64,000 nt of DNA from Antedon mediterranea (GCF_964355755.1 NC_092678.1:13550922-13614921); one strand, 5' to 3'; shown: positions 22,179 through 34,974, numbered from the stretch's first letter. Made by a program: numbers and translations. The notes: generated from the sequence alone by a model not told the origin.

Positions 22179-25100
22179 AACTAGATTTGAACTCGTCACT
22201 ACGGACGAGTTAGGTTATCCGCAGCGCAAAAGCCACGTGCACGTCATACGTTAGAATAATGCGCGCAAAAAAAACGATTATGCCATTGAAAAAATGTTAG
22301 TGCTCTCTCTATTTTGCGTCACGTCAAAGTATATACGGTACACTATATTCTGTATACGTACTACATACAGTGCAGAATAGGTGAAAATAAGTGACCAAAG
22401 TTATTGACGCTTTTGGACATGATGACGTCATCACAATTTTAGAAATGGTAGATTATGCGAAAGATAATTGATTGGCCTAGACAATATAACAAAATGGGGG
22501 GAAATGGAATACGGATAAGTGGAGATGCGCTCTTTTAAATGTGATGAGCTATGCGAAAGTGACAAAAATCCTATATTTTATATTCGAGTGGCCATACGAT
22601 GACGTCACAATGTCCGGTTAGCCATATGGATGCATGATTTGATATCTACAACTCATTTACTTCCAGAATCTGAAATTTTAAAAATGTTCAGAATTTATGA
22701 CTGTTTAAAAAAAAGCATAATTTTGACAAATTTTTGAACTTTTTCATCAAAAACGCGCGCAAATTGTTCAATTCTACGTGCTCGTATGACGTGATTTTAA
22801 GTCAAAATTGATTGAAAATTGGTAAATTTAATAGAAAAAGGCTATAAAAACAAAAATCAAGCAAAAAAAAGATGTTTTTGCGCTAAGTGCGCACGCGCGC
22901 GTAAAAAATTGCGCACGCGTTGGAATTTTTGAAATGCTCAAAATGATCTGAAACGCGTAGAAAGTTGATTAGAAATTGATTTTATGCATTTTAAAATTTT
23001 AAACGCGCGTGCGCGCGTAACTTTTTGTGAAACATGCCATTTTTAATCCATAGAAAGTTTTTGCATGATATGACTTAAATTTTCACCAAGTTTCAATACA
23101 AAATGACTTTTAGTTTTTAATCTATGATCAATCATTGAAATTCATAAAATCGCGCGTAACTTACGCTGCGCAACTCCGATATCGTCGAAAAGCTTGGCTG
23201 CAAATCTACAGCTATAGGTAAATCTTATGACAAAGTTATACAATCTTATGTTGGCCAGAAGATAGAGATACACTGCGGACAAAATTCGTGGAAAGAAAGA
23301 AGAACTAGACATGAAACTCGTCACTTTGACGAGTTAGTTATCCGCACGACAAACGCCACGTGCACGTCATACGTTGGAATATTGCACACGGAAAAAGATT
23401 ATGGCATTGTGACCTGAACTGAAGAATATGATATGTTTTTATTGCTGAATTCTGTTATTTTGTGTCATATAGTATACACAGTATAATCTTTATACATATC
23501 ACATACAGTGTAGAATAGGTGAAATTACGGGACCCGCTATTTATTCAAATTTTTAACATATTGACGGTTTCAAAATGAAACGCGAATGTAGCAATTTCGG
23601 AAGGAAATTATCTCAGCAACAACATATTAACGTGTAGAAGAAATTTAAATACGTGAAATATTAATGCGCGCTCTTTTAAATGTAATGAACTATGACGCAA
23701 AAGATGAAAATACGACTTTTTTTATTTAACTGGCCATATGATGACGTCACAACATCCGATTGGCAAAATGTTTACATGATTTCGTATCTACAATCAATAG
23801 CTTCCAGAAAACATTTTAATCGTGATTATCCCATTTTGTTCTTACGAGCGATAACAGATTAAAATTTACTGTAAAGATGAAATTAATGACCCAAGTAATT
23901 AAAATTTTTAGGCATGATGACGTTACAAATATTAAAATATTTTTAACTCATGCGAAAGGTAGTTGATTGACCTAGACAATATTAAAATCTCGGAGAAAAT
24001 GGAATACGGATAAGCGTGATGCGCTCCATTGAATGTGATGAGCAATAACGAAAGAGACAAAAATCCTATATTTTATATTCGTGTGGCCATACGATGACGT
24101 CAAAATGTCCTGTTTGCCATATTAATGTATGATTTGATATCTACAACTCATCAACTTCCAGAATATGTAATAAAAATAACTTTCACCGTTTAGTTTAGAA
24201 ACTACGACTGTTTTAAAAAAGGCATAATTTTGACGATTTTTTTAGCTTTTTGATCAAAAACGCGCGTAAATTTTCCAATTCGACGTGCTCGTATGACATA
24301 ATTTAAAGTCACAAATGGTTTTAAAATGGTAAAATTACTCTAGAAGGCTGAAAAAACATAATTCATGAGAAAAAAAGATTTTTTTCACGGTACGTGGCCA
24401 CCGCGCACGTAAAAAAATGCGTGCACGTGGGAATTTTTGACATGCGCGAAATGTCAAGAGTCGTGTAAAAAGTTGATTAAAAATTAATTTTACGCATTTT
24501 GAAACTTTAAATGCGCGTGCGCGCGTAACTTCTTGTAAAACATGCCATTTTTAATCAATAAAAAGTTTGCACTTGATATGACTTAAATTTTCACAAAGTG
24601 TCAAAACTAAATTATGCTTGGTTTTTAGTCTATGAGCAATCATAAAAAATCATAAAATCGCGCGTAAGTCACGTTGCGCAACTCTGACGTCATTCAAAAA
24701 TAGGAGGTGCACAACTTCACGTAAATGCCCATATGTTGACAAAGTTATGAAATGTTATGTTTACCCATTTTAGAGATACGCTCTGCACAAAAAGTGAGGG
24801 AGAAAGACAGAAGAATAATATAAAATTGAAACAGGACGATTACAAGGAGTTATCCGCTACTAAGCGGATAACTAACTAGACATGAAACTTGTCAAAGTGA
24901 CGAGTTAGTTATCCGCTCGACAAACGCCACGTGCACGTCATACGTTAGAATATTGCACACAGAAAAATATTAAGGCATTATGACCTGAACTGAAGAATAT
25001 GATATGTTGTTATTTCTGAATTCTGTTATTTTGTGTCATATAGTATACACAGTACAATCTGTATACATATCACAAACAGTGTAAAATAGGTGAAATTACG

Positions 25101-26498
25101 GGACCCGTATTTTATTGTAATTTTTAACATCTTGACGGTTTCAAAATGAAATGCAAAAGTAGAAATTTCAGAATGAAATTATCTCAGCAACAACATATTA
25201 ACGTGTAGAAGAAATTTGAATACGTAAAATATTGATTCGCGCTCTTTTAAATGTAATGAAATATAACGCAAAAGATGAAAATACGACTTTTTTTATTTAA
25301 CAGGCCATATGATGACGTCACAACATTCGTTTGGCACAATTTACACATGATTTTGTATCTACAATACAATAGCTTCCTGAAAACGTTTTAATCGTGATTA
25401 TCACATTTTATTCTTACGAGCTATAACAGATTAAAATTTACTGTAAAGATGAAATTAATGACCAACGTAATTTAAATTTTTAGGCATGATGACGTTAAAA
25501 AAATTAAAAATTTTTTAATTCATGCAAAAGATAGTTGATTGACCTAGAATATATTAAAATCGGGGTGAAAATGGACAACGAATAAGTGGAGATGCGCTCT
25601 ATTAAATGTGATGAGCTATGACGAAAGAGACAAAAATCTGGTTATCCATATTAATGCATGATCCGATATCTACATCTCATCAACTTCCAGAATATGTAAT
25701 TAAAAAAAAGTTCTCCATGTAGTTTAGAATCTATGACTGTTTAAAAATAGGCATAATTTTGACGAATTTTTGAACTTTTTCACCAAAAACGCGTGCAAAT
25801 TATCTAATTCGACGTGCTCGTATGACGTAATTTTAAGTCGAAATTGTTTAAAAGCTGGTAACATTACTAGAAAAGGCTGAAAAAACATAAATCACGCGGA
25901 AAAAATATGTTTTTAACGCTACGTGTTCACCGCGTGCGTCAAAATTTTCGCGCGCGTGGGAATTTTTGACATGCTCAAAATGACATGAAACGCATAGAAA
26001 GTTAATTAGAAGTTGATTTTTCGCATAGTAAAATTTTAAACGCGCGTGCGCGCGTAACTTTTCGAGTAACATGCTATTTTTAATCCATAGAAAGTTTGCG
26101 CTTGATATGACTTAAATTTTCACAAAGCGTCAAAACAAAATTATGTTTGGTTTTTAGTCTATGATCAATCATTGAAATTCATAAAATCGCGCGTAAGTCA
26201 CGTTGCGCAACTCTGACGTCATTCAAAAATAGGAGGTGCACAAGTTCACGTAAATGTCGATATGTTGACAAAGTTACGATATGTTCTGTTTACACGTTTT
26301 AGAGAAACGCGACGCACAAAAATGACAGAAAGAAAGAAGTATAATACAGAAAAAAAAAAATTTGATGAAACAGGACGATTACAAGGAGTTATCCGCTACT
26401 AAGCGGATAACTAACAAGCGGATAACTAATAAAGAAAAAAAAAAAAAAAAAAAAGATCCTGACAATAACAAGGGGTTATCCGCCAAATGCGGATAACC
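22179..26498 (-). mobile_element. Nested, tandem Helitron-like non-autonomous elements
   Basis: Read on the minus strand, units end with a hairpin (ACTCGTC...GACGAGT) six to seven bases before CTAG, followed by T: ends at about 22179, 23303 and 24875. The 5' ends carry a second hairpin (TTATCCGC...GCGGATAA). The outer unit appears to be 26498 to about 26430 plus 23302 to 22179, split by a head-to-tail dimer (about 26430-24875 and 24874-23303). A hairpin followed by CTAG with T after it is the Helitron 3' signature. No Rep/helicase ORF is present. A related copy lies at 42478-43652 and its mirror. The whole block is in a VWDE-like gene intron. Confidence 0.55.
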
Positions 26499-26586
26499 AA
26501 TTATTTCATTTTTATCGAATTTGATTTTTACAAAGTAAAATTTACACGACTATTAAAGTATATTGTGCAATATTTGTTCATTTCAG

Positions 26587-26676
26587 GATGTCCACAGCAG
26601 TGTTCAGGTCGTGGAGTATGCATCGATAGTGTATGTCAATGTCTACCAGGATGGTCTGGAAATAGTTGTAACAATG
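26587..26676 (+). CDS. VWDE-like gene exon: EGF-like repeat
   Basis: Acceptor ttcag, donor GTAAAC, phase 1/1. Six-cysteine EGF: CSGRGVCIDSVCQCLPGWSG. Open. Confidence 0.8.
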
Positions 26677-26781
26677 GTAAACCTCTCTGCACTTGGATTT
26701 TATCAATTTAATTATTTTTAAAACCGAATTCATTAATCCATGTTAACATTTATACAATAATATTGAATTTAATTTATTTAG

Positions 26782-26874
26782 GAACCTGCACCTCGAATTG
26801 TGTGAATGGTGATTGTATATCTGGGTTTTGTTGATGTAACGTTGGCTGGGAAGGCGATACATGTGAAGACAAAG
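26782..26874 (+). pseudogene. EGF-like exon with in-frame TGA
   Basis: Reads GTCTSNCVNGDCISGFC, stop (TGA 26832-26834), CNVGWEGDTCEDK. The stop sits between two EGF cysteines where an arginine (CGA) would fit; C-to-T change at a CpG is the likely cause. Confidence 0.7.
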
Positions 26875-27093
26875 GTACATATTATTATATATTATTTTAG
26901 GGACACAATATTAACTTATTTTATTTTAAAGGTATTGCATTTGTTGTTTACATTATAACCAAATATAACAGATTTTAAATTGTATATTAATGTACTAATT
27001 GAAGGATAAAAAGTGAGTAATATTTTATTTAGTTCAATGAACTTTATGTTAGGCTCATGTTTTAAGTAGTAATTAGTAAACGTATCTTTTTAG

Positions 27094-27181
27094 CCACCTG
27101 CTATGGTGTTAATAACTACAGACGAGCAACATGGTGAATGCCTTGCAACGGATGTATGTTTATGTAAGAAAGGGTTTACAG
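27094..27181 (+). pseudogene. EGF-like exon with frameshift
   Basis: Starts ATCYGVNN and ends TTDEQHGECLATDVCLCKKG in a different frame; the shift is near 27111-27118. Without it a stop (tgg tga) follows. GT/AG sites are intact. Confidence 0.65.
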
Positions 27182-27471
27182 GTAAAGATGGTATTCTGTA
27201 ATTTCTAGTTTATTATGTTACATAGATTCCTATTAGTTAGTATTGAACTCTGTTTACGCTAGTAACAACCGCTTCTACTTCTGCGCATGTGCAATTGAAT
27301 TCCCGATATGACTTAGTCACCAATTCTGACTGAAATGTTCAGGACCCTTCAATCCTAGACAACCTTTTTTACACTTAATAGAAATAATCTAAGATAATGG
27401 ATGTATGGCTATAACTATCACTTAACTTGAATATATAAATAATTTAAATAATACTAATAACTGTATATCAG

Positions 27472-27612
27472 GTGATGATTGTAGTATCGTTCCAACGTGT
27501 CGTGAAGTTTCCGATTGCATCTGTGTAAACTTTGATGTATGTGAATGTCAGGAACAATGGAAATCTTCAGCTTGTGACGTGTTATCTTGTCACAACCTTG
27601 ACGGATGCTCAG
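27472..27612 (+). CDS. VWDE-like gene exon: EGF-like repeat
   Basis: Acceptor tatcag, donor GTAAAA, phase 1/1, 47 codons with ten cysteines (ICVNFDVCECQEQWKSSAC). Open. Confidence 0.7.
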
Positions 27613-27912
27613 GTAAAATCTGAAGTGAATATTTGAATTAACAATTTTGTCTAGAACAGTTGATGTGAAAGAATATTTGTTGTGGACTTCATTATTTTGG
27701 ATATCTTTATTTTATGAATCAAAAGCATATAATATCAGTCATAATAAATAACGTGAACATTTCAGATAGACAGATGATTTTCATGCTTTATACGAAATTA
27801 ACAACATTTTAAAAGTAAACAACAAAAAAATCATAGAACATAAAAAGTAGAAAAGAATATAACCAATATTTGTCCATGTAATTATTGTTCTAATTTCCTT
27901 TATTTTTTACAG

Positions 27913-28174
27913 GTAATGGCATATGCGTCAGTATCGACGTTTGTATGTGTAATAGTGGATGGACTGGCGATTCTTGTGCTTTGCCCGATCGTTCTGAAAT
28001 GAACTACTGTAGTGATCAGGGAGAATGTACAGGACCGAACCAATGTAGTTGTTATGTGGGGTACCAAGGAGATAACTGCACTGAATCAATTGACTGCATT
28101 GAATTGAATAATTGCAATTGGAATGGAGTTTGTATTGAAGACGCCTATTTGGATAATGGAACATTTTCTTGCGA
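27913..28174 (+). CDS. VWDE-like gene exon: two or more EGF-like repeats
   Basis: Acceptor ttacag, donor GTAAGT. Reads GNGICVSIDVCMCNSGWTG, CSDQGECTGPNQCSCYVGYQ and NCNWNGVCIEDAYLDNGTF. Open; phase 1 in and 2 out. Confidence 0.8.
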
Positions 28175-28351
28175 GTAAGTTCAGCAACGGTAGTTTGTAG
28201 AAACTAAGGGTGCATGATGGGTGGTGGAAGTGGTTGGGTTTCTCAATGCTGTTATAATTTATAATTTAAAAATCAATTATCTTTATTTAAATCAATGCAT
28301 ATAACCTATAATTCGTCATAGTGACGAATTAAATCTAGTTATTTATCATAT

Positions 28352-28355
28352 TATC

Positions 28356-28386
<31 letters not shown>
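28352..28386. repeat. (ATT)n microsatellite
   Basis: About 11 trinucleotide units. Confidence 0.85.
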
Positions 28387-28387
<1 letters not shown>

Positions 28388-28399
28388 TGCAATACCTAC

Positions 28400-28576
28400 C
28401 TGTACAATAGGCCATTTTAGTCCCTGGAGATCCATACAGAAAATGTACATAATACAAGCCATCAGGTGAATCGCAAGCTTTGATACAATGTGATTGTGTA
28501 TATTTACAAGGTTCATCTCCCATATCAGCACAGACAGTAACTACTTTAATGCCATCAGCAATATCTGGATAAACAC
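28400..28576 (-). CDS. VWDE-like gene 2, N-terminal cysteine-rich domain, second exon
   Basis: Minus-strand exon with acceptor aaaag and donor GTAGGT, phase 1/1, open for 59 codons. Reads VYPDIADGIKVVTVCADMG, then CIKACDSPDGLYYVHFLYG and YC. Continues from the exon at 30426-30202 and matches the second half of the N-terminal domain found in VWDE and uromodulin-like proteins. The downstream exons would lie under the EGF exons of the opposite gene or have been lost; none was seen. Confidence 0.7.
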
Positions 28577-29405
28577 CTTTTTAAATGATAATAAAACATA
28601 ATTAATTAACTAATTTGGATAAAGATGAGTCATATCTATCATATATAGAACAAAGTTGGCACTATGTGAGTCGCATCTAGAAACAAACATTCAAATTCAT
28701 TTTCATATTAAAGATGTATTGTCCCTTTGACTAATTCCAAAAAAATAAAAAATAACAGATTTCGAAAAAAGGTGGGTCATTTTGAAGTATCATATAGTTA
28801 TTAACTATCACCAAAAATTTGTCAAAAAAAAAATCATTTAACTGAAATACAGACGTTTTTTTAAAAAAAAAATAACTCTTGACTTCCAGTCAAAGTTTTC
28901 GATCAAAACATACCCCATAATGGAACGCGCTTGTTTGGCTACTCTGTATGCATAATCATAAAACTTCCTCACGATCTGTGTGAAAACACCTTCTCAACCA
29001 TGACGAGTTGTAAACAATCCTAATTAGCATATGCATTATGCGTACTCGTGGTTTGAAATCTTTGTTTACTTTCGCTCGCGACGATTTTCCAGACGAAATG
29101 TAATCAAACTAATTTACCTGTTAATTACGTAAATTTGTTGCTTGCACTTATAAATATTTGTAAAAAATATATATAGCGGGTCAAGAAAATAATAAGTAGT
29201 ATCAATAAAACATTATATTACTTCTGAGACTTTTGAAAGTAATTATTGAATTTAAAATATTATTAATTAAAATGATTCTAATGATTGTCGCTATGTAAAC
29301 AAACAAAATAGAGGGCGACATTTACAATTTTATTTTATAAACCCCGGTGTTGCTGGTTGGTGTGAAAGGGGTATCTCCGGATTTCTCGACGTTTTGAATG
29401 GTCAT

Positions 29406-29441
29406 AAACTCCGGAGTGTCTCCGGAGACACTCCGGAGTTT
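29406..29441. repeat. 36-bp perfect palindrome
   Basis: Centred on TCTCCGGAGA, built of CTCCGGAG words, with no loop. GGTGTGAAAGGGGTAT occurs on each side (29359 and 29443), so it may be the core of a small repeat element. Confidence 0.85.
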
Positions 29442-29864
29442 TGGTGTGAAAGGGGTATTAGTAGGTCACTATTAATGTAAATCAATCTATATGTGACATA
29501 ATTTCCTGACAGAAACTTCTTAAAAACACACTAATGCTATGTTACACAAACAAATACAAATTTGTTCTCTATGTTCTCGCATATACAGTAGTTACTTTTT
29601 TTGGGTCTATTTTAACAGTATTATTATTAATACTATTTATTGGTATTTATTCATAAAACAAAAAGATTGAAACATGGCAGCAAAAATGCTGAATTGCGTT
29701 TCAATGTACAACATATGTATAAAATTGGTTAAAATTACTGTAAAAAAATGTAAACAATTACTTTAAAAGGTCATAAAAAACAATTTGAACATCAAAAAAC
29801 ATATATGAAGAAACAGCAAAATTACCAATTATTAATTTATTTTTTAATATTATGTGATTTTAAG

Positions 29865-29964
29865 GTGTTGAGTCTACCTGGATACCAACCCAGATGATTG
29901 GAAGACTAGCAAATGGAATGAATTTGTTACAAAAGGAAACAGGTTACACTCTGATGAAATACTG
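29865..29964 (+). pseudogene. Possible further VWDE-like exon with in-frame TGA
   Basis: Acceptor tttaag and donor GTATGC; phase fits the exon ending at 28174. Reads C-stop-VYLDTNPDDWKTSKWNEF. TGA is at 29869-29871. The family of this segment is not recognised, so it may be chance. Confidence 0.35.
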
Positions 29965-30201
29965 GTATGCATTCAGATAGAAATTAATGGACCTGTCTAT
30001 TCATTCATTTCCTTAAATTCGGATAGTACATGATGTACAAAACATACAAAACAAAAAAGAGAAAAAAAACTTCGATAAAACAACCTAAAATATCAATTTG
30101 CACCAACGCTGATGCAGGTTGGATTGTCTATCATTAGAGTCCACCTGAAGATGCTGCGGAAGTGAGTGAGTAAATGAGTGGTATGTATTAATTTGATTTA
30201 C

Positions 30202-30426
30202 CATCAATCCATAATGGGTATTTGGTTCCACAGTGGTACTTTCCTGGCCTGGAGGTTGGCATTGTGACATTGATCCTGTCGCCTTCTGTCATTAGTCGAT
30301 ACCATCCAACTGCAAGGCTGACATCATCGATGTAGTTACCTCCAGATACTACATTATGGACACTCCTCTCCCAGTTGGTCAACTGGAGATTCGTATTACA
30401 TGGATCGTTAATGGTAAGCTTGCATG
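30202..30426 (-). CDS. VWDE-like gene 2, N-terminal cysteine-rich domain, first visible exon
   Basis: Minus strand, acceptor tttatag, donor GTAAAT, 225 bp, phase 2 in and 1 out, open. Reads CKLTINDPCNTNLQLTNWE, then SLAVGWYRLMTEG, and MPTSRPGKYHCGT with KYPLWIDG. DPC near the start, GWYR and CGT-x2-P-x-W are the signature of the domain that opens VWDE, uromodulin-like and oncoprotein-induced transcript proteins. No signal-peptide exon was recognised upstream (30427 onward). Confidence 0.75.
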
Positions 30427-33400
30427 CTATAAACCAAATAAGATTTAAATAGATAGTTTTCTTTTAATTAAAACATAAATGCTTTTAGTTGAGGACTCAA
30501 TTTACTTTAGATTTAAGATTGAGAAAAATATTTTAAAACAATAATTATATATATAGATGAAAAAAGTGTTTAAAAAGAATGAATGCATCTGGATAAACCC
30601 CAGCCTACCTCAGTCTATGTGGCACTGAACAATAGGATATTATATGTACAGTTTCAATTCAATTAAAGAAACATTTATTTACGTCCAAAAGAAAAAAAGT
30701 AACAAAAAACAATAGTGACAAGAGATAATTTATAGAATGAATGAAGGCAGGATCCCGAAAAGATGAGAATCTTGTGGCGGGATTGCCTCTTTACAAATTA
30801 ATTAATTAAAAATAGATATTATGAAAAAAATAAACAATAAATAAATTAATAAATTAATTAAAAATAATGAATTAAAAATAAATAAAATACCAGTAGATAA
30901 AAGTTGAAAAAATAAAGTAAAAATTATGAGCAGAAAAAAATTACAGCTGCAGGGCATATGTACAATGCCAAAAGCACAGCGCCAGAGTAATGGGAAGGGT
31001 TTAGAATGCCTGCTGACTGAATATGACATGGATTTGTAGTTATTAAACTATACAAATGTCAGTAACACAAGAATTCTGACAATAAAGTTTATAATTTTGT
31101 TGGTTTTCTTAGTTTAAATAGATGATATATCAAAGAAAATAAATACTTTTTATTCTTTAAAACTTGACAATGTTAAAAAATGAAATGAAGGAGTATACAC
31201 CAGTTACTGAATGTACTCATTAAATTCAATGTGTACAGTATACTGTACAAGGTCCAGTCAAATTATGTAAAAACTTGTTGAAAAAATATTGTAAATTAAA
31301 TTGTGGTTCTTTTATCTGACTGTTATTACAATGTTTATAATTTCTATTGTTAACAACACTACCACGAATTCTCTACTAAAATACAGGATAAACAAAGTTT
31401 GACATGGTCAACAACAACCATAAAAATTAAATTTCCCTGATAGACAGTTTAAAAATTAATAATTGGTTTGGATGAATGAGTGATTCTGTTATTTTTATAA
31501 GGTTTACCAATAGATTGACATATATGATAGAAATAATCTAGGTCAGGCCTTGAAAGTACTGAATAAACAGAACTACACAGGGAAAAATTTCATTTGGTAA
31601 TTTTGTTTAGCAAAATTGCTAATCAAACTGATTTTTGAGTCAAGAAACATAGTTTTGTATTGTATTTTTTGCTACAAAATTTTAGAAATGTGTTGCAATA
31701 TTGTTGTTTTGTATAGCTTTTTGCTATGCTACACTGGCGAAATTATTCCCTGCTACAATACTGTATACTGTAGAAGATGCGCAAGTTATGGTTACACTCT
31801 TTTTCTATCCTACTGTAGTTAAATTTTGGTTTTATCAGTTTTACATTGCGGTTTACTGTCTCTATGATTTGTTGCATTTAAAATGCCAAAAAACGTATTC
31901 TGGTTGAAACAATGATAAAGTCTGATACTCTTTAAAGGAAAATGCCTGTTGAATGTTATATTCTGAAATAAATTATTCTATTCTATCTAAGTTACAGAAT
32001 ATTACAAACAGTAACTCTACTATGACAGAGGTACTATATCAGAGTCGGTCAGAGAATCAGCGTACAGTACAATGATTTTAACTCTAGTGTATGCAAACAC
32101 ACTGTACCATTTCAATACCTCAAGACCTACACTCACAAACAGAGATCCATGTACATAGCTAGGCTGGAATGCTTTGCAAATATTGCCAGGTCAGATGGGC
32201 TTTAAATGTCCATGAACCTTCCTTTAACCTATTACTTAAAGCAAACATTCTAGGCCTACAAGCTAGTGATTCGGGCCAAGGTTTTCTTTGTTTTACTGTG
32301 TGTACCCTTCTCCCCATAGCTTTTTGTGTTCGTAAATTTGTTCCATTATGGGATTTGTCAGCGTGAAATGTTTACGAGGCAAAATGCGTATAAAATGATC
32401 ATCCATCACAAAGAAAAGTTTTTTAGTTAAAAAAAATGTAAAACAACCAGCAAAAAATGAGGTACTATAACTAATGATGTACTGTGTATCTTGAAATTAA
32501 GTATATCTGTAAAATTAAATTAGACTACAGTACAGGTTTTTGTGTACAGTATGGGGTGATAATTTCTTAGAAAAACACATCATTATTAGAATCTACAGTA
32601 GGTAGGTTCTGTGTCTTGAAAGACCATGTGATACTGTACCTTCAATCATTACAAAATGTATTATGTAAGACAAAAATATTTTGATTGTTGATAATTGTTC
32701 TCTTAATAAAAATAGTAATGAATTGAAGAATTAAATAACTTTATGCTTGCATTTAACTGTAAGTACAGAGCCTTAATCAGACGTCAACCTGCGTTAACTG
32801 AGATAAATCTCAGTTTAAAATACAACTACATAAAGTCTTGTATCATTTAGCTTTTATTGCTGGCTGTGGGTTGGTAATACGAAGCCAGAGTTAATGAAGA
32901 TATTGTTTTTATTAGACATTAACCCAGTTCAAAAAGCAATCAAACAAATTTGTGTTAGGAAAATGATATTTAGCCGATTAAGAGGTAAGTCAAAGAGAAA
33001 CCTGTACAGTTAAAACAACTGTATTTTAGATATTCCATATTTTCCAATTAGAATGTGGGGTTTTCATTAAATAAAGTATATCAGTAGCATTCCACCAACA
33101 GTTTTCAGAAGTTTGAATTAATAATTACTTTAATAAAATACATTATCAACATTGATTGTGAAATTCAGATACAGTACTGTACATTGGTAACATTAATGTT
33201 ACTATTTTGTTCAAATTGTTTTCGTCTTTCATTAAAAATTAAATTTATAAACAGAATATAAAATACCTTAAAATTAAAGGATGAAAAGGACCATCAACAA
33301 AAAGCTACGGCTTTTTTGTGGTTGATGACCTAATAAAACTTAAAAAAGGTGTATTTCTCAGTGGATTGAGGAATTCTGGAATCTTTTTCATGATACATCA

Positions 33401-34260
33401 ATGTTAATAAAGGCTTAAGGAATGTAAGGTCGTCATAAAAAATGTGTAGTCATGGCGATAAAATAATGCGCTAAAATTATTTAAGATACCATAATGTAAT
33501 TTTTTCTAAAGTGTGTATGATTTATTTTTCCAGTAAATTTTTTTACAAATTCTATGTTTTTTGGGAATTTAAGAGTCATACAGTACAAAAAAAGTTTCAC
33601 CAAGTTTTAAATTCTTTCACCAAATCTGAAAATTCTTTCACCAAATCTGAAAATTCTTTTACCCAGTGTAAATTAAAGATTATAAGACCAATCTACATGA
33701 ATTTAAAAGGAAAATTTAAAATTATTCAGAAAAAACACAATAACCATTCTGCTCTGGACAAATGGAAATGGCATTGTATGTTGCAAGACAAGGTACTGTA
33801 TAACAGATGATGAAGATAGAAAATGGAGAAATAAAATAATGGTTTTACTGTACAGTACTGTACCAATTGGTTTTTTCTATAAAACTATGAATTTTAACTT
33901 TTACTTCTTATGACATCTTCTAATTGATCAATGGCTGTTGGATGTAATCGAAATAAATTAAATAAAAATTTGTAATTTTACTAAATAATACACTGTAATT
34001 ATCAAACAAATATTAATTGATGTATTAGTATTACTAGTAAATTAACGTACTGTATTATACCTGAAAGCAGTTTGGGACAGTATCACCCCAGCGAACTAAT
34101 TACACAGTATTAAATCTGCAGAATGATACCTTGCAATCATGTACACCACCTACAGTATCCCACTTTCTGTCATGTCGATATAATGTGATTAGTACAGTAC
34201 AGTACTCAAAGCCAGAGATCTTTACCTTCAAGCATTTAGCTGACAACCATCAAAATATCA
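30427..34260. other. Non-coding, nothing recognised
   Basis: AT-rich sequence with many TACAGTACTGTAC-like words. Short open frames show no family, splice context or homology that I recognise. Confidence 0.4.
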
Positions 34261-34844
34261 AGTTTATATCAACCATTGAAGGAAATTTAATCATAATAGT
34301 ATTTCTACGCGTTTATGTTGGATAAAACTGACATGCTTTTCATGGTTCTGTTTGGTAATACTTAGAGCAAAAAAAATCACTCTGGGCTAGTAAAAAAAAA
34401 ATGAGGGCGTGTTTGGTACAGTCGTCCATTATTATAGAGGGATGTTAAGGGACTTTTATCTTTCCATTTCAATATCATGCTCCGTTGGCACCCAGTGGAC
34501 TACAAACACTGCATTGATTTGTATAATTTAAGCATATACAGTAGATTTTTGTTACAGATTTACAGTTTCAAAACTGAAACTTCATAAAACTTTGTCCTTT
34601 TGATTGATTGAAATTGTTATACAGTAATTCATATCAAACAATACAGTAGTTTTAGTTTAGTAATAAAGATAAAGATTCATATTTTTTATTTTACTTTAAA
34701 TAACTATCATTTCTGATTTCAAATGAAAGATGCGCAATACTTTTTTCCTCACTCCAAAGTAAGATTGTGCACTAGCTACACCTGTAGACTGGAGTTCAGT
34801 AGTTGGTACAATTACACATTGTAAATACTGTATTACTATAGTAT

Positions 34845-34974
34845 AAAGCTCTTACTACACTATCAAACTAGTTTGAAAAAAAAAGTTTGATGTGCCCATA
34901 TATGGTAGTGATATGATATCATCATGTCCATATACAGTATGTCACATAAAGTTTGATAGTGTAGACAAAGCTTA
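34845..34974. mobile_element. Palindromic MITE (AAGCTCTGTCTACACTATCA family)
   Basis: Inverted ends around CTACACTATCAAAC and GTTTGATAGTGTAGAC, core TGTGCCCATATATGG. Same family as the copies at 39358, 41316, 41740, 44792 and 45601. Confidence 0.75.

Larger units (their letters stand above)
2797..29964 (+). pseudogene. VWDE-like secreted PSI/VWD/EGF protein gene, disrupted
   Basis: Multi-exon gene for an extracellular cysteine-rich protein. In order: two PSI-like cysteine exons (2797, 3218), a linker of beta-rich exons (4017-5789 and 17277-18626), a cysteine-rich block (18794-19507), a VWD domain starting GGDPHLVTLDG (19631-22130) and EGF-like repeats (26587-28174). This order matches von Willebrand factor D and EGF domain-containing proteins, which are secreted or surface proteins. 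Most adjoining exons share phase and have GT/AG ends, so this was a real gene. Lesions: an 11.2-kb transposon in the exon ending at 17064, a 5-bp duplication (17566-17575), TAG at 17887, a frameshift near 19430-19446, TGA at 26832, a frameshift near 27111 and a possible TGA at 29869. The 5' start and signal peptide were not found. Residual sequencing error is an alternative explanation for single lesions, but not for all of them. Confidence 0.7.

Noticed and set aside
31616-31907. Cysteine/aromatic-rich open frames
   Set aside because: Low-complexity AT-rich translation with no family resemblance.
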